64,000 nucleotides of DNA, from NCBI RefSeq assembly GCF_002804125.1, contig NZ_CP024966.1:496001-560000 (forward strand), given 5' to 3'. A program made the translations under genes and the position numbers. Of this stretch, positions 35,400-45,991 are shown in pieces. The number at the start of each line of letters is the position of its first letter. Within the stretch, counting starts at the first letter, position 1. Origin of the DNA: Mesoplasma entomophilum. Its GTDB lineage: Bacteria; Bacillota_I; Bacilli_A; Mycoplasmatales; Mycoplasmataceae. A model generated the notes under the pieces. That model was not told the origin of the DNA, made no database searches, and saw only the letters and a program-made list of their open reading frames with translations.

Positions 35400-36752
35400 T
35401 TACTTAGCTAACTTTGTTATTGCCTTAGCATATATTTTAATCATTTTTTGCAGCTCTTCAATAGTTGCAAATTCATTATAGTCATGCATTGGTGAATCTT
35501 CTAAATTCATAACAGCACCAAACGCAATTAAATTAGGCATTGTTTTAGCATAAGTTCCTCCACCCATTGCTTGAGGTTGACTAATCATATCTCCAGTAAT
35601 TTCTTGGTAAACTTGCATAATGTTTTTAACAACTTCGCCATCTTTTGGAAAGTATACTGCATCTTCAATTCTTTGTTTTACATGATCTAAACCATATTTA
35701 TTAAATGCTGCTTCAATGATTGGGAAAAACTTAGTTTTAGGTTCTGATAAAACAGGTATTCTAAAGTTAAAAGTAAACATTCCTTTACCATCTTTAATGT
35801 CAATGATTCCAATGTTTTGAGTTAGATCACCAGTTTCATCAGCAATATTATCAAAGATATTAGACATGTTGAAATTTAGATGAGCTTCTTTTGCAATAAA
35901 TTGAATTAAAGGATGTTTAATACCTAATTCATTCATTGCAAATGCTAAGTGAGATACGGCATTAACTCCAACATGAGGAGTAGAAGCATGGCCTGGTTTT
36001 CCTTTAACAATTAATTCATCATTATTAACTGAAGTATGAATGTCTTTCATTGCATCTAATTTAGCTTTAATCTCATCGATTCTAGGTCCTTTGTAAGAAA
36101 CCTTATCACAAATCATGTTGTAAGCCTCTCCACCTTTAATTTCAAAATCACAAGGCACATTGGCAATAACATCCATATTATTAATTCATTTCTCTGCGTA
36201 TACGCAAGGGAATAAACCATCAGGCACATAACCAGCTGATGCAATACCATGATCTGCTACATATTTTTCCATACATTCTCATGTAGTTTCTTCGCTTAAT
36301 CCAAAAATCATTCTAATTTTATAAGTATTTGATTTTCAATTATGATCTTTTAAGTATTTAAGTGCATATAAATTCATCATTGTTGGACCTTTATCATCAA
36401 TTGAACCACGTCCGATTAATTTACCATCTTTTTCAATTGGTTCAAAGGGATTAGTTACTCATTCTGACATATCTCCAGCAGGAACTACATCTAAATGACA
36501 CAAGATTACATATAGTTCTTTTCCTTCACCATATTCTAAAAAACCATATTTGTTAGTTTCATCACGGTATGTTTCAAACCCTAATTCATTACCTAATTTT
36601 AAAATATAGTCTAATGCATCATTAACCCCTTTTCCAAAAGGCATATTACCAATTGGATCTGCTAATACTGAAGGTATTCTAATTAATTCCTTAGTTTTTT
36701 CTAAAGCTTCTGTAAAGTATTTGTCTAATAATAATTTGTTGTTAATTTCCAT
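35400..36752 (-). CDS. pepV: Dipeptidase PepV, M20 metallopeptidase
   Basis: A 450-residue di-zinc peptidase that cleaves dipeptides in the cytoplasm. The first metal site is ILCHLDVVPAGDMSEW near residue 85 (His and the following Asp), then LIGRGSIDDKGPTM with the bridging Asp, LSEETTWECMEKY with the catalytic and metal-binding Glu residues, and VPDGLFPC. The C-terminal metal histidine is in NLEDSPMHDYNEF. The inserted lid domain is of normal size. It lies ten bases after the membrane J-domain gene, so they share an operon. Confidence 0.94.
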
Positions 36753-36762
36753 AATATTCTCC

Positions 36763-37671
36763 TTAATTAACCTTGTTAATTGATTTTAAAAATTGATAAG
36801 CTCGATTTATTTCAACCATTTTATCTTTTGCTTCTGTTGTTTTATTTTTATCTGGGTGGTAAGTCATTGCTAACTTACGATATTGTTTTTTAATTTCATC
36901 ACTTGTTGATTTTTCAGTAACACCAAGTGTTTGATAAGCTCAGTTAATATCACTAAATTGATCTGACATTTTTGATTGTCTTTGCTGTTGATATGAATAT
37001 TGTTGATATTGGGAATTATTTGTATATGATTCTGATTGTTGATAAACTCCAGATTGTTTATACAATTCATTAATTAATTCATCAATAGCCTTGGTAAATC
37101 ATGAATGCATTAAATTAACTTCTTTATCAATATCTAACAACGCATCCCCTTTTAAAAAATCTATTTTAGCTTTTAGTATTCTTGGCACAAAACCTTGAGT
37201 AACTACCTTCATATATATATTTAAAGATTCATTATAAAATTTCATTAAAAAATTACGATTTTGATAATTATCTTCTAAACCAGTTTGGTCAAAAGCTTTT
37301 AATAGTTTTCTTTGTTCAACTAATCAAAAATTTAATATTTTTGATTGGGCTTCTTTTAATTCTTTAATCACATCATTTGTTGTTGTAAATGAAAAGTTAT
37401 TTTTTAATAAATATTCTTTAGTATTATTAAATTCTGAGTTAAAAGGAAACTCTTCAAAGCTTTCAAAATAATCATATTTTGATACTAAAACTGTTCTTTT
37501 AGTATTTCTCATCCAAACTTTACGATTAGTGCTTAATAGTTCTTCGTTTTTTCTTATTTGAGCATCTGGTGATTCTATCCGGTTCTTTTTAAACGTAAAT
37601 AAAAACGTTATTGATCCAATAACAAATAAAGCTAGGATTATACAAAGTATGATAATTAACATTTTTACCAT
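36763..37671 (-). CDS. Membrane-anchored J-domain protein
   Basis: A 302-residue protein with one N-terminal membrane helix (residues 3-28, LIIILCIILALFVIGSITFL), a 200-residue middle domain without motif, a Gln/Tyr/Ser-rich linker (SQYQQYSYQQQRQSKM) and a C-terminal J domain of about 65 residues: INWAYQTLGVTEKSTSDEIK, then LAMTYHPDKN with the HPD triad. It should recruit DnaK to the membrane, perhaps for secretion or membrane protein quality control. The client is unknown. It precedes pepV and follows the rpmA terminator. Confidence 0.87.
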
Positions 37672-37720
37672 TTTATACCTCTTCAGTGTTTATATTATTT
37701 TAACAAAATAAACAAAAAAA

Positions 37721-37740
37721 TTAGTCGAGTAATCGACTAA
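37721..37740 (-). terminator. Terminator of the rplU-prp-rpmA operon
   Basis: UUAGUCGA UUAC UCGACUAA hairpin followed by seven U, 18 bases after the rpmA stop codon. Confidence 0.9.
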
Positions 37741-37757
37741 TTAATTTTTATGAATAA

Positions 37758-38045
37758 TTATTCAGCAGGAGCTACAACTTTAACTCTTGTACGACCTTTT
37801 CCAAATTTTTCATATTTAACGATTCCTGATACTAATGCAAATAAAGTATCATCTCCACCACGTCCAACATTTTGTCCTGGGTGAATTTTTGTACCTCTTT
37901 GTCTAAAGATGATTGAACCTGCGTTTGCAAATTGTCCATCAGCTTTTTTAGCTCCTAAACGTTTTGATTCTGAGTCACGTCCGTTTTTAGTTGACCCTAC
38001 TCCTTTTTTAGAAGCGAAGAATTGTAAATTTAATATAAAACGCAT
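37758..38045 (-). CDS. rpmA: 50S ribosomal protein L27 with cleavable N-terminus
   Basis: A 95-residue ribosomal protein near the peptidyl transferase centre. It begins [20 protein letters not shown]: the first nine residues are the Firmicute-type extension that the Prp protease removes after LQFF, exposing ASKKG. The core ([40 protein letters not shown]) is standard. The protease gene lies immediately upstream. Confidence 0.98.
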   Translation of the reverse strand: MRFILNLQFFASKKGVGSTKNGRDSESKRLGAKKADGQFANAGSIIFRQRGTKIHPGQNVGRGGDDTLFALVSGIVKYEKFGKGRTRVKVVAPAE

Positions 38046-38046
38046 A

Positions 38047-38361
38047 TTAGTATACCTCCATAATTTCTATAAACTGTTTGTATTGTGTTTGTATTGTTGA
38101 TAATTGTATTTTTAACATTTTCAACATTGTTTGTAAAGATTGATTTTCTATATTGTTATTTGTAATAACAATTTTATTTTCTAAAACTTTCAAATCAACT
38201 TCTTTTGAAAAGTGAATATCTAAAGCATTTAATGCTCCAAATGTAATTCCTGAAACAGCTGCACACACAAGATCTTGTCCATAAGGTCCAGATTCAGCAT
38301 GCCCTGATATTTCAAATTGTTTTAACAATTCACCTTCATTTTTAATTTTGACTTTAATCAT
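38047..38361 (-). CDS. prp: Ribosomal-processing cysteine protease Prp
   Basis: A 104-residue protease that trims the L27 extension. The catalytic pair is visible: His in [20 protein letters not shown] and Cys in the same stretch (GHA-x8-DLVCAAVS). It is located between rplU and rpmA with gaps of one to two bases, as in Firmicutes, and its substrate is encoded next to it. Confidence 0.95.
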   Translation of the reverse strand: MIKVKIKNEGELLKQFEISGHAESGPYGQDLVCAAVSGITFGALNALDIHFSKEVDLKVLENKIVITNNNIENQSLQTMLKMLKIQLSTIQTQYKQFIEIMEVY

Positions 38362-38363
38362 AA

Positions 38364-38663
38364 TTAAGCTTCAATTTTTTCAATTTTTACTTTTGTATAT
38401 GGTTGTCTGTGACCATAAACTTTATTAACGTTTTTCTTAGGGTGGTATCTAACTACACGAATTTTTTTACCTTTACCTTGTTTAACGATTGTACCAGTAA
38501 CTTTAGCACCTTGTACTAATGGGCTACCAAATTTTCCATCAACCATTAAAACCTCTTCGAAAGTTACTTCAGTGTTTAATTCACCTTCTAATTTTTCGAT
38601 AAAGATTTCCATTCCAGCTTCAACTTTAATTTGTTTTCCACCTGTTTTTATAATTGCGAACAT
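38364..38663 (-). CDS. rplU: 50S ribosomal protein L21
   Basis: A 99-residue ribosomal protein. It starts [17 protein letters not shown] and ends with the conserved [18 protein letters not shown] 38663 has a GGAGG site; an in-frame upstream ATG at 38693 would place the ribosome site inside the coding region. First gene of the operon, with a long structured leader likely to be the L21 autoregulatory element. Confidence 0.97.
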   Translation of the reverse strand: MFAIIKTGGKQIKVEAGMEIFIEKLEGELNTEVTFEEVLMVDGKFGSPLVQGAKVTGTIVKQGKGKKIRVVRYHPKKNVNKVYGHRQPYTKVKIEKIEA

Positions 38664-38758
38664 ATTTATCCTCCAGTCTAGACTCGCCTTCATACGTGAG
38701 ATATAAATCTACTTATGTACGTATTAGTTAAGAGCGGTTGAAACTTGATTTCAACATT
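38664..38758 (-). promoter_or_regulatory. Leader of rplU, probable L21 autoregulatory RNA
   Basis: About 95 bases between promoter and rplU contain a stem GUUGAAA/UUUCAAC, a second hairpin around ACGUACAU...AUCUCACGU, and GC-rich bases (GAAGGCGAGUC) unusual here. L21 leaders of Firmicutes lie in this position. Assignment is by position and folding, not by alignment. Confidence 0.5.
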
Positions 38759-38761
38759 TAA

Positions 38762-38790
38762 ATGATACTACAAACCAATTTATAATTCAA
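38762..38790 (-). promoter_or_regulatory. Promoter of rplU-prp-rpmA
   Basis: TTGAAT (38790-38785), 17 bases, TATCAT (38767-38762) on the minus strand. Confidence 0.6.
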
Positions 38791-38826
38791 CTAAAGAAAT
38801 CAACTACTTAATATATTTGCTTGATT

Positions 38827-39219
38827 TTAACCAAAATACTTATTAAAAACTATTTCTTTAACCATATTAGCGTCTAAGGTTGTATTCATAAGTTGTGCTG
38901 TTTCTAAATTATTGCCTTGATTAATCACACTATTGTTAAAGGATCTGATAGCTTCTAGTTTAATCACATTATCAGCAATATTGCTATTGGCATTTAATTT
39001 AATAGATGTTGTATCATCAAATTCAAAACTAGAACTACCCATTTTAAATTTAGCTTTATCATGCCCCTTAGCAGCTTCTATATAAGCAAATGGTAGCATT
39101 GCTACATCAATAATAAAATCACCTGTTTTACCAATAATAGAACCTATTCCATTTAACAACGCTCCAGAAGCAGCTCCACCTTTTATTTCCTTTAATTCAT
39201 CAACTTTTAGTTTTTGCAT
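38827..39219 (-). CDS. Double-glycine-leader peptide, bacteriocin-like
   Basis: A 130-residue protein whose start, MQKLKVDELKEIKGG, matches the double-glycine leader of class II bacteriocins and related secreted peptides (hydrophobic residues at the spaced positions, EL, then GG). Cleavage would leave about 115 residues beginning AASGALLNGIGSIIGKTGDF, a small-residue-rich segment with GxxxG spacing typical of membrane-active peptides, followed by a hydrophilic domain. ATG 39219 has an AGAGG site. No Trp or Cys. No C39-type processing transporter lies in the window. Bacteriocin activity is inference; a double-glycine surface or signalling protein is an alternative. Confidence 0.6.
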   Translation of the reverse strand: MQKLKVDELKEIKGGAASGALLNGIGSIIGKTGDFIIDVAMLPFAYIEAAKGHDKAKFKMGSSSFEFDDTTSIKLNANSNIADNVIKLEAIRSFNNSVINQGNNLETAQLMNTTLDANMVKEIVFNKYFG

Positions 39220-39284
39220 AATTACCTCTTTTCTATCTTCACATTGTTATTACAAAATAAAATTAAAAAATTGCAAAAAAATTA

Positions 39285-39699
39285 TTATTTATTAAAAATA
39301 TAGTAAATTAACATTTCTTCATCTTGTTTTTCAGTATTAATATTATTTTTAAATAAAATTTTATCATGTTTTCAATAACCATTATAAGGTTCTAACATAT
39401 ATGAAAAGATCTGAACAATTAATTTATACATTATCTTTTCATTATTAGTTTGTAAATAGAACTGATTAATGTTTTAATCATAGAATCAATAGGAATATCA
39501 TTAACAAAAAACGCAAACCCGTAATATTTCATTCAAGAAGCTTATTTAAAACAATTGTTAAATCATAATCACCTTGTTGATTATGATCTTGGTTTAAATT
39601 GTCTCGACTTTTACATTGAATAATTCCAATAATGTTTTTATTTTGTTTTAAGTTATCAATTAAGTCTTTATGATTTTTAAAATGTAATTTGTTAATCAT
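39285..39699 (-). pseudogene. Decayed gene with two frameshifts
   Basis: From ATG 39699 the frame reads MINKLHFKNHKDLIDNLKQN, then GDYDLTIVLNKLLEW, after which a +2 shift gives YYGFAFFVNDIPIDSMIKTL and a further shift gives EKIMYKLIVQIFSYMLEPYN to a stop at 39285. Three consecutive coherent pieces in different frames indicate an inactivated gene of about 135 codons. GDYDLTIV after a Ser/Arg-rich stretch resembles a nucleotidyltransferase motif, but this is weak. Confidence 0.65.
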
Positions 39700-39770
39700 A
39701 TAGTCCTTTTTTGATTTAATAAATTACTATATTTAACATAAATAGTTTAGTGTTAGTTTAATAAATAAAA

Positions 39771-39794
39771 AAAAGAACTCGCTTGAGTTCTTTT
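39771..39794 (-). terminator. Terminator of the 742-residue lipoprotein gene
   Basis: AAAAGAACUC AAGC GAGUUCUUUU hairpin with further U residues. Confidence 0.9.
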
Positions 39795-39821
39795 ACTTAT
39801 TATTAATAAATAATTAACTAA

Positions 39822-42050
39822 TTAGTTAGAATATTTATCTGAAATTATTGAGTATGAAAATTTTGATTCAGCTATTACAACAGTTTTTGTTACTACTTGA
39901 TTATTAACTAATTCAATATTATTACTTGTTGGAAGCAACTCTATAGTTATTTTTAATGGGTTTGTTTGATCTTCTGTAATTTTATATGTAACTTTATCTT
40001 TTAATTGTTGTTCTTTTATAATTTGATTGATATTAGATTTAACTTGGTCCTGTGTTAATGTGTTATCTGCCAGGTTAATTAAAAAATCAACAATGTTTTT
40101 AACATCAACCTGTTCAAAAACAATTGAGAAATTAATTGAAACTGATCCAGTATAATCTTTATCATTATCAATTGCTTTCACAGTAGCTGTATATTTTCTT
40201 GTTAGATCAGCATAATTTTGAGGATTTACTTCCTTAATATCAGCAATAACAATATGACCTGCTAACACTGTAAATTGCGCTTCAACAGCGGCCTTAACTC
40301 CAACTACATCAGCTTCTTGAACCCCAGTAATTTCTGTGTTATCTTTTAACACAGTTGAAATTAGAGCAACTGATCCAAATCTTACAGATAATTCAACATT
40401 TTCATTATTAATTAATTTAATATCACTTCTTTTTGATGATAATTCAACTTTAATTTTATGATCTTTAAACCCAAAAGTTGAAGTAATGTCTGTTAATGTA
40501 ACAACTATATTTTTATTAACTTTATTAGTTATTTCTTCAACAGCTTTTTGTAAAGCTGGTTGATCAACATAATCCTTACCACCTAGTTCTCTAATTTTAA
40601 CAATAGCATCAGTAACATCAACTTCATCAATTTTACCAATTTGAACATCTTCAACTGTAAATTTTCCATCTCAATTCGCTTCAAATTGTGCATCTGCTTT
40701 TTTAGATACTGTAATTTTTACTGATTTTGTTTCTAAAGAATCATTTGATCCATCAGCAAGTTCACCTGTAATTGATTCAACACCAGTTGGTTTAACAATT
40801 GCAGCTAATGCGTCATTTAAATTATTTTCATTTTCAAAGTAAACATTATTACCTTTAATCTTAGCGTTAACTAAATCTAAAACACTTTGTTGAGTAATAA
40901 CATCAATTGTACCAATTTTTAATTCAACTGTTGTTTTACCATCTTGAATGTCATTTGCTAAAACATAACCCGTTTTTGCTTGAACAGTAATATTGAATAC
41001 TTGATTACTTAAACCTCTAATTGAATCCGTTTTTAATGTTGCATCACTTACTTTAAATTCTTCAGTTTCAACTTTTTTAATTGCATCAGTTGCTTCTTGA
41101 GTTGTATTATATGTTTTTCCATTTTCATTTAATTTTGCGATTTCATTATCAATTGTTGTTTTGCTTACTACTTCATCATCAATATTAGCTTTAGTATTAA
41201 ACGTAATCCCATCAACTTTACCATTATAGAAATCATCATTTTCTTTTGGTCCAACAGTAACAGTATAATTTGTTGTTTGTTCATGTGTTTTTGCAACAAC
41301 ACCATTACTAATTGTAACTTTAATATGATCTTTTTTTAATGAAGGGTTTTTAGCAACTAATGCATCAATAACAGTCGCTTCTTCTGCATTATCCAATGTT
41401 CCTAAATCAGTTGTTTTAATAACTTCTGATAAACCCTCACTTATAGTCGGTTTGACAATAGCTCCAGCAATTTCAAAAGTATCTGAATCTAGTTTATAAC
41501 CTTTTTTTGCAGTTACTTTAACTATTACATCAGTTTGAGTTCCTGTTTTTATTGCTGCTGTTAAAGAAGAAATATTTTTTAATACATTTCCTTCAGTTGC
41601 ATTAGATAATTTTCCAGCTAATTCAATATTAACTGCGTCTAAATTTTCTTTACCTGCAATATCACCAACAGCTGCTTTAACTGAATCAATTTTAATTTTG
41701 GTATTTTCAACTTCTATTTGGGTATTAAAAGTAATTCCTTCAACTTTTCCTTGATAAACTTTTGAATCAGGTTTTGGTTCAACAGTAACAGTATAATTAG
41801 CTGTTGCAACAGCTTTAGTTGCTGGAATTGTCAATTTAATTTCATCGGTTTTTAATGTCGGGTTTTCTTTTAATAGAGCTGCTTTAACAGTATCTTCTTT
41901 AGCATCCGCCAATTTACCTAAGTCCTTTTTAATTATAATTGAACTTAAGTTAATTTTTTCTTCTTTATTGTGATTTCCACAAGCAACAACAACAGAAGCA
42001 CCAGTAGCTGTTACACCAACAGCCCCTAAAATTGCTAATAATTTCTTCAT
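39822..42050 (-). CDS. Surface lipoprotein with tandem repeat domains
   Basis: A 742-residue secreted lipoprotein. The signal peptide KKLLAILGAVGVTATGAS ends in the lipobox VVAC with the lipidated Cys at residue 24, typical of Mesoplasma/Spiroplasma lipoproteins. Repeats of roughly 75 residues alternate; for instance ANYTVTVEPKPD...YQGKVEGITFNT and TNYTVTVGPKEN...YNGKVDGITFNT belong to two copies of one unit, and a second repeat type carries KTGYVLAND/KKGYKLDSD. Repeats like these suggest a beta-sandwich, adhesin-like surface protein. ATG 42050 follows AAGGAG. Function is inferred. Confidence 0.87.
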
Positions 42051-42342
42051 AATTCTCCTTTTTTATATTCAACTCTATTTAAAAAGCAAATAAGAACATG
42101 AAATGGGATTTTATTATTCAAAAAATCTTATACATTCTTAAAGTCTCAAATTTGATGTTGAGGCCAATCAGTAACCTATTTGTTACCTTGTTTTTTATAT
42201 TAAGTTGTTATTTTAATTTTACATAAAAAGTAAAAATAATGCACACTATAGTTTGTTTTTTTTAAAATATGATTATTTTTTTACTTAGCAAAAGTTAAAA
42301 ATAAATTAAATATTTTATAAACTTTATCTCTTAATTTATATT
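42051..42342. other. A/T-rich intergenic stretch upstream of the lipoprotein gene
   Basis: About 290 bases. A short hairpin (GTAAC, six bases, GTTAC, then CTTGTTTTTT on the plus strand) lies at 42169-42196 and could end a transcript. I find no convincing promoter, RNA gene or open frame. Confidence 0.5.
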
Positions 42343-43071
42343 CTAAAATACTTCTTTTTGATCATTAAATAAATATACTAGTGTTCCTATTCAACTAAAG
42401 ATATTAATTGATAATACTGATGTAATTATAAATAGGATTTTAATTATTTTATTTTTAACTAACATTAATCTTCAAGCAAAAATGATGTTTAATAAATTAA
42501 TTATAGTTAAACTAGTTGAAACAATTACTATAATTAACATGATTTCATTAAAGTTATCTAACTTTAACTTTTTAATTAAATCTTTTAAGAAATCTAAGAT
42601 GCTATTATCTGGTATTTTAACTTCACCAAAATCTAAAAAATCATTAATTGTTTTAATGAATCCTTCTTTAGGCAAAACCTGATTGAATAAATTAATTACA
42701 TCATCTGAACTTAATAGAACAATATCATTTCCAACTTTAATTGTAATTCCATTTTTATTTATGTTTTTCATTATTTCATTATAAATATCTTCAGGATTAG
42801 TTTTATCTTTAACTGTTTGTAAAGCATCATTAATTAATTTCTCAATATTTGATTTAAAATCTTTATCAAATGACTCAACTATAGAAATAAATTTTTCTTG
42901 TCGAATATAAATAAAAAGTAATATAGAAATTATTGAAAATATGATTAAACCAATAATGGTAGTTGATGATCCAAATAGATTTAATAAGATTCCATTCTTT
43001 CTTCTTTTAACTTGTTTATTAAATTCCTTCTCTTTTTTTGAAGGCTTTGCCTTTACCACTTTTTCTTTCAT
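42343..43071 (-). CDS. Hypothetical membrane protein (paralogue of the 303-residue neighbour)
   Basis: A 242-residue protein. A basic N-terminus (KEFNKQVKRRKNGILLNLFG) precedes a membrane segment (44-66), then an external or internal helical domain of about 110 residues, and two or three C-terminal membrane segments (IMLIIVIVSTSLTIINLLNI and LFIITSVLSINIFSWIG). It shares this layout and clear sequence with the next gene upstream (KRRK-x-G, FGSS, INLLNIIFA, and the VFVVNDKK/YLFNDQK ends). Family unknown. Confidence 0.75.
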
Positions 43072-43158
43072 TTGTGTATTTCCTTAATTTAATTAATATA
43101 ATTTTACTTCTTTAAAAAAATAAAAATACTAAAATGACTTTTATTGTGAAGTGTAATA

Positions 43159-43188
43159 AAAAAAACAGTAATTTAAAATACTGTTTTT
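43159..43188 (-). terminator. Terminator of the 303-residue membrane protein gene
   Basis: ACAGUA...UACUGU stem with eight U. The upstream arm is formed by the last codons of the gene. Confidence 0.8.
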
Positions 43189-44084
43189 TTATCGTTAACT
43201 ACAAATACTAACATTCCAATTAAGTTAATAATGTTAATTGATATTATTGAAGTAATAATAAATAATGGTTTTGATATTTTAGCTTTAGCTACAATTAATC
43301 TTGAAGCAAAGATAATGTTTAATAAATTAATAACTGTTAAGAACGCTGAAACAATAATTAATGCAACTCCCATATTTTTGAATATGTCTAAATCCAATTT
43401 AACAATTAATTGATCAATAAATTCTTTAGTTACTGTTTGTGGTAATTCTACATCTCCATTACTCATTCAATTTTGAATTACTTGAGTTAATGATGCTTTA
43501 TTAAATACAGTTCCAAATGCATCTGTTACTTGTTCATAGCTTAAATGTTTTTTACCAAAGTCTAAACCATTGGCTTTGATAGTTTCAATTATTTTATTAA
43601 AGATTTGATCTGCTGACATAGCTGTATTTCCTTGTTGAGCATCTCCAATCAATTTTTCTAATGTGTCTGATATTCTATTTTTAACTAAACCATTTAATAG
43701 TTCTAAATATTTATCTTTAGCAAATAAAATAATTGCAACAGCTAAAATTAATAAAATTAATCATCCAAAGAATGTTGATGATGAACCAAATATGTTCATA
43801 ATTAAACCAACTTTTCTTCGTTTAACTTTTTTATTAAATTTCTTTTCTTCATTTGATACTGCTTGTTTAACTTTTACTTCTTTAATAGAAGTTTTTTTAG
43901 TTTGTTCAATTTCTACTTCAACAGTAGTGTTACCTGCTTCAACTTCAACTACTTCAGTTTCAACTACAACAGTTTCTTCTATTTTTGGTTCTGCTTTTTT
44001 TGTTGTTGACTTTTTAGCAGCAGGTTTTTTGTTAACAGGTTTTTTACTTGCTGCTGATTCATTTATTTTTTTAGTGTTTGCCAT
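43173..44084 (-). CDS. Hypothetical membrane protein with Lys/Ala-rich N-terminus
   Basis: A 303-residue protein. The first 90 residues are low complexity: Lys/Ala/Pro rich (KKPVNKKPAAKKSTTKK) then acidic Val/Glu (VVVETEVVEVEAG). The rest aligns with the 242-residue neighbour: KKFNKKVKRRKVGLIMNIFG, a membrane helix (WLILLILAVAIILFA), a helical domain and C-terminal spans. The gene pair is probably a tandem duplication in which one copy gained or lost the N-terminal tail. No known domain. Confidence 0.78.
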
Positions 44085-44192
44085 TAAAATAATCCTTATT
44101 TTCTATTTGTAAATAATACTTTTTTATTTTATCTTAAAATACATTTAAAAGTGTATTTTTTTAGGCAAAAAAAATCAGATAAAATCAAAAAA

Positions 44193-44212
44193 ACTTACTA
44201 TTTCTAGTAAGT
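44193..44212 (-). terminator. Terminator of the second ABC-2 operon
   Basis: ACUUACUA GAAA UAGUAAGU hairpin plus seven U. The stop codon lies in the stem. Confidence 0.85.
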
Positions 44213-45055
44213 TGCTTTACGATTTTGTATAGTTCATAATCAAATAAATAAGCTAATAAATGCAATATTATAAGCATACCCTGCAAATATTAATCAGTTA
44301 TTAGCATTTCATCAAAAACTTGAACCTGATGAAACTGATGGAATCATAAATAAAATTCAACCAATTATACTTCGATAAAAATTGTCTATTATTAACAACG
44401 GAATTAACGCAAAGTTAGCACTAGCTAATAAATATTGAATGAAAAAGAATGCAATAATCACAATTAATTTTATAGCTCCTTTTTTTGGTAAAGCTTGAAT
44501 TAATACTGATAATAATAAACCTAAGAAATAAGCTGATAGTACTTTTAATACTAAAGTTGCAAAGAACTCTAAATTAACTAACTCAATTACTTTAACCGAT
44601 GAAATAACTGTTGATAAACCAAATATAATACTTACTAATATGATGGTCATAATTGCTTGTGCTACTAATAGTATCCCATTATAAACTAATGTAAAGTTTT
44701 TAATTTGATTTCTTTTTATTTCACCAAATAAGAATATACGGTTAACTTTTTTGCTTATATTATCATTAAGTGTAGTTTTCATACTAGCTATTGCACAAAT
44801 TAACATTAAAGCACCAATTATCATCATTACAGTATCTGTTGTTAAATATGTCTCATTGGTATCTTGATCATAATTGATTTTAGTTGCTACATAACTTAAT
44901 AAACTTAATATTCCGATTAAAGCAATTGCAAATAAAACTAAAATTGTTAGTCCAGATTTAAAACCGTTAAAAAAGTTATATTTAAAATAAATTACAAATT
45001 TATTTTTAGTTGGAAATTTAGCACTTAAGTGCATTCTTTTATTATTTGATTTCAT
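44204..45055 (-). CDS. ABC-2 type permease
   Basis: A 283-residue protein with six membrane spans. Spans begin at about residues 36, 76, 120, 160, 200 and 250; between spans two and three is TLNDNISKKVNRIFLFGEIK, comparable to the cytoplasmic loop of ABC-2 permeases. It starts two bases after the ATPase gene. The C-terminus, WILFMIPSVSSGSSFWW, is Trp rich with UGA codons. Substrate unknown. Confidence 0.82.
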
Positions 45056-45057
45056 AA

Positions 45058-45765
45058 TTAAAAATCCCCTATTTCAGTAAATTCATAAAATGATTTAAAG
45101 CTTTCTCTTAAATTTGATTTATGTTCTTTAATATTTACATCTTTAACAATAGTGTTATTTTTAATAATAAGTCCACGATCACAAAATTTTTCAACTTCTT
45201 CTAATATATGAGAACAATAAATAATTGTTAAATCTTTTTCTTTTAATTTTTCCATAATTTTTTCAAATAACTCTACTGCAATTGGGTCTAATCCTCTTGT
45301 TGGTTCATCAAATATTAAGATATCTTTATCTCCTGATATTGCTAATATTATTTTTAGTTTTTGCACCATCCCAGATGACAAACTACCAATTAGTGAACTA
45401 TCATTTAAATCAAATGCTAAGACCTTAGCAAACATTTCAATGTTAGTGTTAAATTTTTCACTATTTTCTAATTCTTTAATATATCCTACATATTCAACAA
45501 CACTTAGTTTTTTAGGGATATCTAAATTAGCTGATATATAACCAACTTTACTAATATCAAAATTTTTATCTGTTGATTTAACTCCATTAATGATCACTTC
45601 ACCTTTTTTTGGTAAGTGAAAACCTAATAATAGTTCAATAAAAGTTGTTTTACCAGCTCCATTTGGACCAACTAAACCTATTTGTTCTTTATTAATAATA
45701 ATGTTTACATCTTTTAAGCCTTTATTAGATGCAAACATTTTATCTACGTTTTTAAATTCAATCAT
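45058..45765 (-). CDS. ABC transporter ATPase
   Basis: A 235-residue ATPase. Walker A GPNGAGKTT near residue 33, signature LSSGMVQK near 128 (L-S-S-G), Walker B ILIFDEPTRGLDP and a switch histidine in IIYCSHILEEVE. It partners the ABC-2 permease encoded immediately downstream. Such small two-gene systems export drugs, peptides or lipids; nothing here tells which. Confidence 0.92.
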   Translation of the reverse strand: MIEFKNVDKMFASNKGLKDVNIIINKEQIGLVGPNGAGKTTFIELLLGFHLPKKGEVIINGVKSTDKNFDISKVGYISANLDIPKKLSVVEYVGYIKELENSEKFNTNIEMFAKVLAFDLNDSSLIGSLSSGMVQKLKIILAISGDKDILIFDEPTRGLDPIAVELFEKIMEKLKEKDLTIIYCSHILEEVEKFCDRGLIIKNNTIVKDVNIKEHKSNLRESFKSFYEFTEIGDF

Positions 45766-45875
45766 AAATAATACCTTTAACCTTATTTAAAGTAGATTAT
45801 AACAAAATAAGAAAAGTATAAGTAACTTTATGTTCTGTTGGGGTAAATTGTTTATTTGGTGCAAAGTGCAAGATT

Positions 45876-45911
45876 TACAATTTCCAGTAGAAATTTACTG
45901 AAAAAATTGTA
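45876..45911. repeat. Hairpin at the left edge of the prophage element
   Basis: TACAATTT, CAGTA, six bases, TACTG, AAATTGTA form an imperfect palindrome ending exactly where the inverted repeat ATGTGAACGT begins. It could be a terminator, or part of the element end. Confidence 0.55.
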
Positions 45912-45920
45912 TGTGAACGT
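45911..45920. repeat. Left inverted repeat of the prophage-like element
   Basis: ATGTGAACGT followed by CTTTTGTTAC. The inverse at 61106-61115 is followed inward by TAATTTTGTTGG. Confidence 0.55.
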
Positions 45921-45991
45921 CTTTTGTTACAATTATTTTATCATTTTTAATAAAAAAGCAACACAAAAATATAGAAATCGTTAAATTTCCA

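Noticed and set aside
42169-42196. Terminator for a plus-strand gene
   Set aside because: The hairpin is only five base pairs and no plus-strand gene is nearby.
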